Assembly: GCF_000173075.1 (NCBI RefSeq)
Contig: NZ_ABVL01000023.1
Location: 1 to 64,000, forward strand
Length of the DNA stretch: 64,000 nucleotides
Reading direction: 5' to 3'
Source of the DNA: Chthoniobacter flavus Ellin428
GTDB lineage: Bacteria; Verrucomicrobiota; Verrucomicrobiia; Chthoniobacterales; Chthoniobacteraceae
This document shows positions 60,700-64,000 of this stretch, in pieces. A model generated the notes under the pieces. That model was not told the DNA's origin, made no database searches, and saw nothing but the letters and a program-made list of their open reading frames with translations. Position 1 is the first letter of the stretch; every line of letters begins with the position of its first letter. Made by a program: the position numbers and the translations under genes.

Positions 60700-61979
60700 A
60701 CGAAACCGCCACCCTCAATCCCGCTCCTTTGCTCACGCCGGCTTCATCGGCCGCGCCAGCCAGCCTCTATCAGCGCCTCGTCCTGGACGCGCTCGAGAAA
60801 ATGACCGCCGGCTCCCTGCGTCTCGAGTTGCCGGGCGGCGCCTTGCGGATGATCGGCATACCCGGTGCCGAAGTGGATGCAACGATTTCCGTCCGTTCCG
60901 CAGCGTTTTTCCAAAAGTGTGTCCTCTTCGGTGATGTCGGTTTTGGCGAAAGCTATGTCGACGGCGATTGGGACACCGATTCGATCGAGCGCGTCATCGC
61001 CTGGGCCATCCTGAATGTGGAAAATTCGCCCGCGATGTCCGGTTCGAAAGTTCGCTCCTTCGCGCTGAACCTGCTCAAATTTTACAATCGCGCGCGGCAC
61101 CTCCTGCGCCCGAATGACGTGACTATCGCGCGTCGCAACATCGCCGAGCACTACGACCTCGGGAACGATTTCTATCGGCTGTGGCTCGACGAGACGATGA
61201 CCTATTCGAGCGCCTGTTTCACCGCACCGGGCCAGTCGTTGCGCGATGCCCAGATCGCGAAGTACGACGCGCTTTGCCGCAAGCTGAAGGTCCGCGCCGG
61301 AGAGCATCTGCTGGAGATCGGCAGCGGTTGGGGTGGGATGGCCTGCCACGCCGCGAAGCAATACGGCGTGCGCGTCACCACCGTCACGATTTCCGAGGAG
61401 CAGTTCAAATTCGCCCGGGAACGTATCGTCCGGGAAGACCTCGCGGATCGCGTGGAGGTGCGACTGCAGGACTACCGGCATATCGAGGGGCAGTATGACA
61501 AGATCGTCTCCATCGAGATGATGGAGGCGTTGGGCGATCGCTATCTGCCGACCTACCTGGCGAAGCTGAATGCACTGCTGAAGCCGAATGGCCTGGTCGC
61601 CCTGCAATACATCACCGTGCCGGATTGCCGCCACGCCGAGTTGCGCCGCGGGATCGACTTCATCCAAAAGCACATCTTCCCCGGCTCGTTGCTCCTCAGC
61701 GTCGGCCGGGTGAATGCCATGCTCCAGCGCACGGGCGATCTTTTCCCGCATGACTTGGAAGACCTCGGCGCCAGCTATGCGCGAACGCTCCACGTGTGGT
61801 GGAAGAACTTCAACGCCCAACTTGCCGGCGTGCGCGCGCTCGGCTTCGATGAACGATTCATTCGCAAGTGGAACTACTATCTCCAATACTGCGAAGCGGC
61901 CTTCGCCGGCCGCAATATCAGCGTTGTCCAGGCCATCTATACGCGGCCCAACAATCGCTCCCTCCACACTACTTATTGA
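60696..61979 (+). CDS. cyclopropane-fatty-acyl-phospholipid synthase
   Basis: A 427-residue SAM-dependent methyltransferase of the CFA group. It begins MNETATLNPAPLLTPASSAAP (poorly conserved), followed by the CFA N-terminal domain (ALEKMTAGSLRLELPGGALRMIG), the substrate region IAEHYDLGNDFYRLWLDETMTYSSACF, SAM loop LLEIGSGWGGMACHAAKQYGVRVTTVTISEEQF, motif KIVSIEMMEALGDRYLPTYLAKL and the C-terminal RKWNYYLQYCEAAFAGRNISVVQAIYTRP. It adds a methylene bridge, or a methyl group in some paralogues, to a double bond of membrane lipids. Overlaps DUF1365 by 4 bases; the desaturase upstream could supply its substrate. Confidence 0.92.
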   Translation: MNETATLNPAPLLTPASSAAPASLYQRLVLDALEKMTAGSLRLELPGGALRMIGIPGAEVDATISVRSAAFFQKCVLFGDVGFGESYVDGDWDTDSIERVIAWAILNVENSPAMSGSKVRSFALNLLKFYNRARHLLRPNDVTIARRNIAEHYDLGNDFYRLWLDETMTYSSACFTAPGQSLRDAQIAKYDALCRKLKVRAGEHLLEIGSGWGGMACHAAKQYGVRVTTVTISEEQFKFARERIVREDLADRVEVRLQDYRHIEGQYDKIVSIEMMEALGDRYLPTYLAKLNALLKPNGLVALQYITVPDCRHAELRRGIDFIQKHIFPGSLLLSVGRVNAMLQRTGDLFPHDLEDLGASYARTLHVWWKNFNAQLAGVRALGFDERFIRKWNYYLQYCEAAFAGRNISVVQAIYTRPNNRSLHTTY

Positions 61980-61988
61980 GCTGCCAGC

Positions 61989-62195
61989 ATGATCTCCAAA
62001 CCCGTCGTCAACGTCAGTGAAACGGAACGCTATGCCGCCGGCATTATCGGCGCGATGCTGCTCGCCGCGGGCTTGCGTCCGCTGAAACCCTGGCGCCTGT
62101 TTTGGGCGGCGTGCTGCTTCTACCGGCTCTTCACCGGCAATTGCAAAGGCTACGAAATGCTCGGCATCAGCACCTGCGAACGGAAGCGCCCATGA
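61989..62195 (+). CDS. small DUF2892-like membrane protein
   Basis: A 68-residue protein with one or two hydrophobic stretches (AAGIIGAMLLAAGLRPL, RLFWAACCFYRLFTGNCKGYEMLGIST). It resembles the YgaP-type DUF2892 inner-membrane family by its NVSxxERYxxxxxGxxLL start and CxxYxLxG-like Cys arrangement. It lies 9 bases after the CFA synthase and its stop overlaps the next gene's ATG. Probably a membrane accessory; function unknown. Confidence 0.75.
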   Translation: MISKPVVNVSETERYAAGIIGAMLLAAGLRPLKPWRLFWAACCFYRLFTGNCKGYEMLGISTCERKRP

Positions 62196-62692
62196 CGGCT
62201 GCACCTGCGACCGCGCCTCCCGCTGCCGCCTTCTGGCAGCGGCGCGTGGTCACGCCGATAGTCAATCAACTCAAGCAAGGCATCACCCCGGAAAAGATCG
62301 CGCTGACCATCGCGCTGGGGCTGCTGATCAGCATCTTCCCGATCATTGGCGCGACCACGCTCCTTTGCGGACTGGTCGCCTTCGCGCTGCGGCTCAATCA
62401 GCCAATCATTCAGATCGTCAATTACCTCGCCTACCCGCTGCAGCTCATCCTGCTCATCCCTTTCTATCGTGCGGGTGAATATCTCCTCGGCCTCAAGCCG
62501 GTGCCGCTGAATATCCGGCTGCTCTTCGCCCGCTTCCGAGCCGACGCCGGACAGTTCTTCAAGGACTTCGGTCTCATCGCCCTGGGCGGCGTCCTCGTCT
62601 GGCTCGTGCTCGCTCCCTTCGCCGGCGCTGCGATCTACTACGCGACCCGTCCCTTTCTGCGCGCGCTCGCCGCCCGCATTCACGCGCGATGA
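62192..62692 (+). CDS. DUF2062-family membrane protein
   Basis: A 166-residue membrane protein. Residues 25-45 and 45-75 (ITPEKIALTIALGLLISIFPIIGATTLLCGLVAFALRLNQPIIQIVNYLAYPLQLILLIPFYRAG) form the DUF2062 core, with a second hydrophobic pair near the C-terminus (FGLIALGGVLVWLVLAPFAGAAIYY). An alternative start upstream (62102) is a shadow. The family has no assigned function; here it is joined by 4-base overlaps on both sides to a lipid-modification operon, which supports a role in membrane lipid handling. Confidence 0.85.
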   Translation: MTAAPATAPPAAAFWQRRVVTPIVNQLKQGITPEKIALTIALGLLISIFPIIGATTLLCGLVAFALRLNQPIIQIVNYLAYPLQLILLIPFYRAGEYLLGLKPVPLNIRLLFARFRADAGQFFKDFGLIALGGVLVWLVLAPFAGAAIYYATRPFLRALAARIHAR

Positions 62693-63462
62693 TCCACTGG
62701 TTGCTCATCGGTCTCGTCTTGATGCTCGTCGCCTTCGCGATGGTCTGGGCGATTGGCCTGAAGATCCGCAACTACTCCTTCCTCGATGTCATCTGGAGTT
62801 ACGGTGTTGCCATCCTCGCTCCGATCTACTCCGCGGTCGGGCCTGGCAACATCCAGCGCAAGATCGCTTTCACCGTGTTCGGCATGGCGTGGAGCCTGCG
62901 TCTCGGCACCTACCTCTTTTTCCGTGTCCTGAAACATCATCCGAAAGAAGACGTTCGTTACGAAGGTCTGCGCGCCCGCTGGCCCGGTAGCGGGATGTTC
63001 CTGCTCTTCCACGAACTCCAGGCGGGGATCGTGCTGATTTTTTCCCTGCCCTTCCTCTTCGCGGCCTGGTCGCCCGTGCCGCTTCAGGTCCTCGACAAGA
63101 TCGGCCTCGCGGTCGTGCTGGTTGCCTTCCATGGCGAAACCACCGCCGACCGCCAGATGATGCGCTTCAAGAGTGCCCCTGCCAATCACGGGCGGGTTTG
63201 CAACGTCGGCCTGTGGCACTATTCACGCCATCCCAATTACTTTTTCGAGTTCCTCATCTGGGTCGGCTTCGCGGTAGCCTCGCTCAGCTCGCCTCACGGC
63301 TGGATCACGCTCCTCTGCCCTGCGCTCATGTATTACTTCCTCACCAAGGTAACCGGCATTCCGCTCACCGAAGAATACGCGCTCAAAAGCAAAGGCGACG
63401 CTTACCGCGAGTATCAGCGCACCACGAGCGGCTTCATCCCCTGGTTCCCGAAAAGGATCTGA
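62689..63462 (+). CDS. DUF1295 membrane protein, steroid-5-alpha-reductase-like
   Basis: A 257-residue polytopic membrane protein of the DUF1295/isoprenylcysteine-methyltransferase-like fold. Signature segments: SFLDVIWSYGVAILAPIYS, WSLRLGTYLFFRVLKHHPKEDVRYEGLRARW, FHGETTADRQMMRFKS and NVGLWHYSRHPNYFFEFLIWVGFAVASL, with PLTEEYALKSKGDAYREYQRTTSGFIPWFPK at the C-terminus. The HxRHPNYF motif binds a cofactor or substrate in related reductases and methyltransferases. In other bacteria DUF1295 genes go with CFA and FAD-oxidoreductase genes. Likely reduces or modifies fatty-acyl products made by the operon; this is inferred from neighbours. Confidence 0.9.
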   Translation: MIHWLLIGLVLMLVAFAMVWAIGLKIRNYSFLDVIWSYGVAILAPIYSAVGPGNIQRKIAFTVFGMAWSLRLGTYLFFRVLKHHPKEDVRYEGLRARWPGSGMFLLFHELQAGIVLIFSLPFLFAAWSPVPLQVLDKIGLAVVLVAFHGETTADRQMMRFKSAPANHGRVCNVGLWHYSRHPNYFFEFLIWVGFAVASLSSPHGWITLLCPALMYYFLTKVTGIPLTEEYALKSKGDAYREYQRTTSGFIPWFPKRI

Positions 63463-63535
63463 TCGTTCTTCGATTTGATTGCATCTGTAAGAAGACTTCT
63501 TGCGAACAAGTATCACGCGTCTCGCCTGACATTCC

Positions 63536-64000
63536 ATGATTTCCGTCGACTCCATTCTCGAGGCCAATGTGGTTCCCGATCCGCTGATCCGGCTCGGCAT
63601 CCGTCATCTGCTCAGGGAGACGTTGCGGGAGAAAGGGGCGGGCAGCACGGAAGAGCGTCAGGCGCGATTGCAGGCGCATATCGATGGCCTGCGGCGGAGC
63701 CCCATCGCGGTCCAGACCCACGCGGCCAACGAGCAGCACTACGAAGTGCCGACGCACTTCTATCAATACGCGCTCGGCAAGCGGCTGAAATACAGCTCCG
63801 GATACTGGCCGGTGGGAGTGAATACGCTCGATGAGGCCGAGGAGAAGATGCTCGCGCTGACTTGCGAGCGCGCCGAGCTTGCCGATGGGCAGCGCATTCT
63901 CGAACTCGGTTGTGGCTGGGGTTCGCTGTCGTTGTGGATGGCGGAGAAATATCCACAGGCCCGCATTACCGCGGTCTCGAATTCGCGCACCCAGAAGGAA
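63536..64000 (+). CDS. CFA/coclaurine-N-methyltransferase-like methyltransferase, 5' part
   Basis: The first 155 residues of a SAM-dependent methyltransferase that continues past the right edge. It starts MISVDSILEANVVPDPLIRLGIRHLLRETLREK; then NEQHYEVPTHFYQYALGKRLKYSSGYWPVGVNTLDEAEEKMLALTCERAELADGQRILELGCGWGSLSLWMAEKYPQARITAVSNS, with SAM loop ELGCGWGS. The YEVPTHFY...KYSSGYWP form is that of the coclaurine-N-methyltransferase-like branch of CFA enzymes rather than classical CFA synthase. It lies 73 bases after DUF1295 and is probably the next gene of the same operon, so the cluster has two different CFA-type methyltransferases. Confidence 0.88.
   Translation, partial: MISVDSILEANVVPDPLIRLGIRHLLRETLREKGAGSTEERQARLQAHIDGLRRSPIAVQTHAANEQHYEVPTHFYQYALGKRLKYSSGYWPVGVNTLDEAEEKMLALTCERAELADGQRILELGCGWGSLSLWMAEKYPQARITAVSNSRTQKE

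Overview
The window looks like a chromosomal stretch of a GC-rich Verrucomicrobiota bacterium. The clues are a cassette of a DUF1501 protein, a PPC-domain protein, a DUF1549/DUF1553 cytochrome and a cytochrome c-WD40-coiled-coil protein (29-38 kb), which is typical of the Planctomycetes-Verrucomicrobia group; several class III-signal prepilin-like proteins, one resembling the 'Verru_Chthon cassette protein D' family; Tat-exported Gfo/Idh/MocA oxidoreductases; and secreted LamG, beta-propeller and beta-helix proteins with xylan-esterase-like hydrolases. I saw no tRNA, rRNA, CRISPR array, phage module or intact insertion sequence. Most loci are ordinary chromosomal genes, but intergenic spaces are rich in inverted and short-period repeats.

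Layout. 0-5 kb: end of a LamG protein, a secreted esterase, a two-component system (OmpR-type regulator plus sensor kinase) and a divergent small secreted protein. 5-7 kb: infC (initiation factor 3), probably starting at an AUU codon behind a structured leader, with a clear terminator, then a frameshifted GT-C membrane glycosyltransferase. 7-17 kb: a second esterase, a small exported protein with two heavy-metal-associated domains, a secreted beta-propeller protein, GlgE and two Gfo/Idh/MocA oxidoreductases. 17-24 kb: a lone prepilin-like protein, a YhaM-like OB/HD nuclease, and an envelope cluster (GT4 transferase, GT9 heptosyltransferase, MsbA-like ABC exporter, two small proteins). 24-29 kb: a large LamG/beta-helix exoprotein and a frameshifted GYF_2 membrane protein. 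29-38 kb: the DUF1501/PPC/DUF1553/cytochrome-WD40 cassette.

38.4-46.5 kb, minus strand: a five-gene, translationally coupled operon made of a 205-aa helical protein, a MoxR/RavA-type AAA+ ATPase, a 242-aa adaptor-like protein, a degenerate-vWA plus beta-propeller protein and a TPR-like plus beta-propeller protein. I interpret it as a MoxR-vWA-beta-propeller 'ternary system' (bpX families), a class predicted from genome analyses to be NTP-dependent conflict or signalling machinery. The Walker A part of its ATPase gene carries six single-base insertions that cancel out in frame. This is the most interesting locus in the window.

47-57 kb: a hybrid histidine kinase with receiver domains at both ends, a dienelactone-hydrolase-like protein, RdgB/HAM1 (minus), LeuS, an STN-like protein coupled to a prepilin, a STAS protein and an exported PrxQ/BCP peroxiredoxin. 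57.6-64 kb: a tightly coupled lipid-modification operon (acyl desaturase, FAD oxidoreductase, DUF1365, cyclopropane-fatty-acid synthase, two small membrane proteins, DUF1295 reductase-like protein and the start of a second CFA/coclaurine-NMT-type methyltransferase).

Sequence quality. Five genes show coding-frame breaks. Four of these are single-base expansions of short homopolymers, so some may be assembly errors rather than biology. Reconstructed lengths are given where a break is evident. Family assignments come from motif recognition only; no database search was run.
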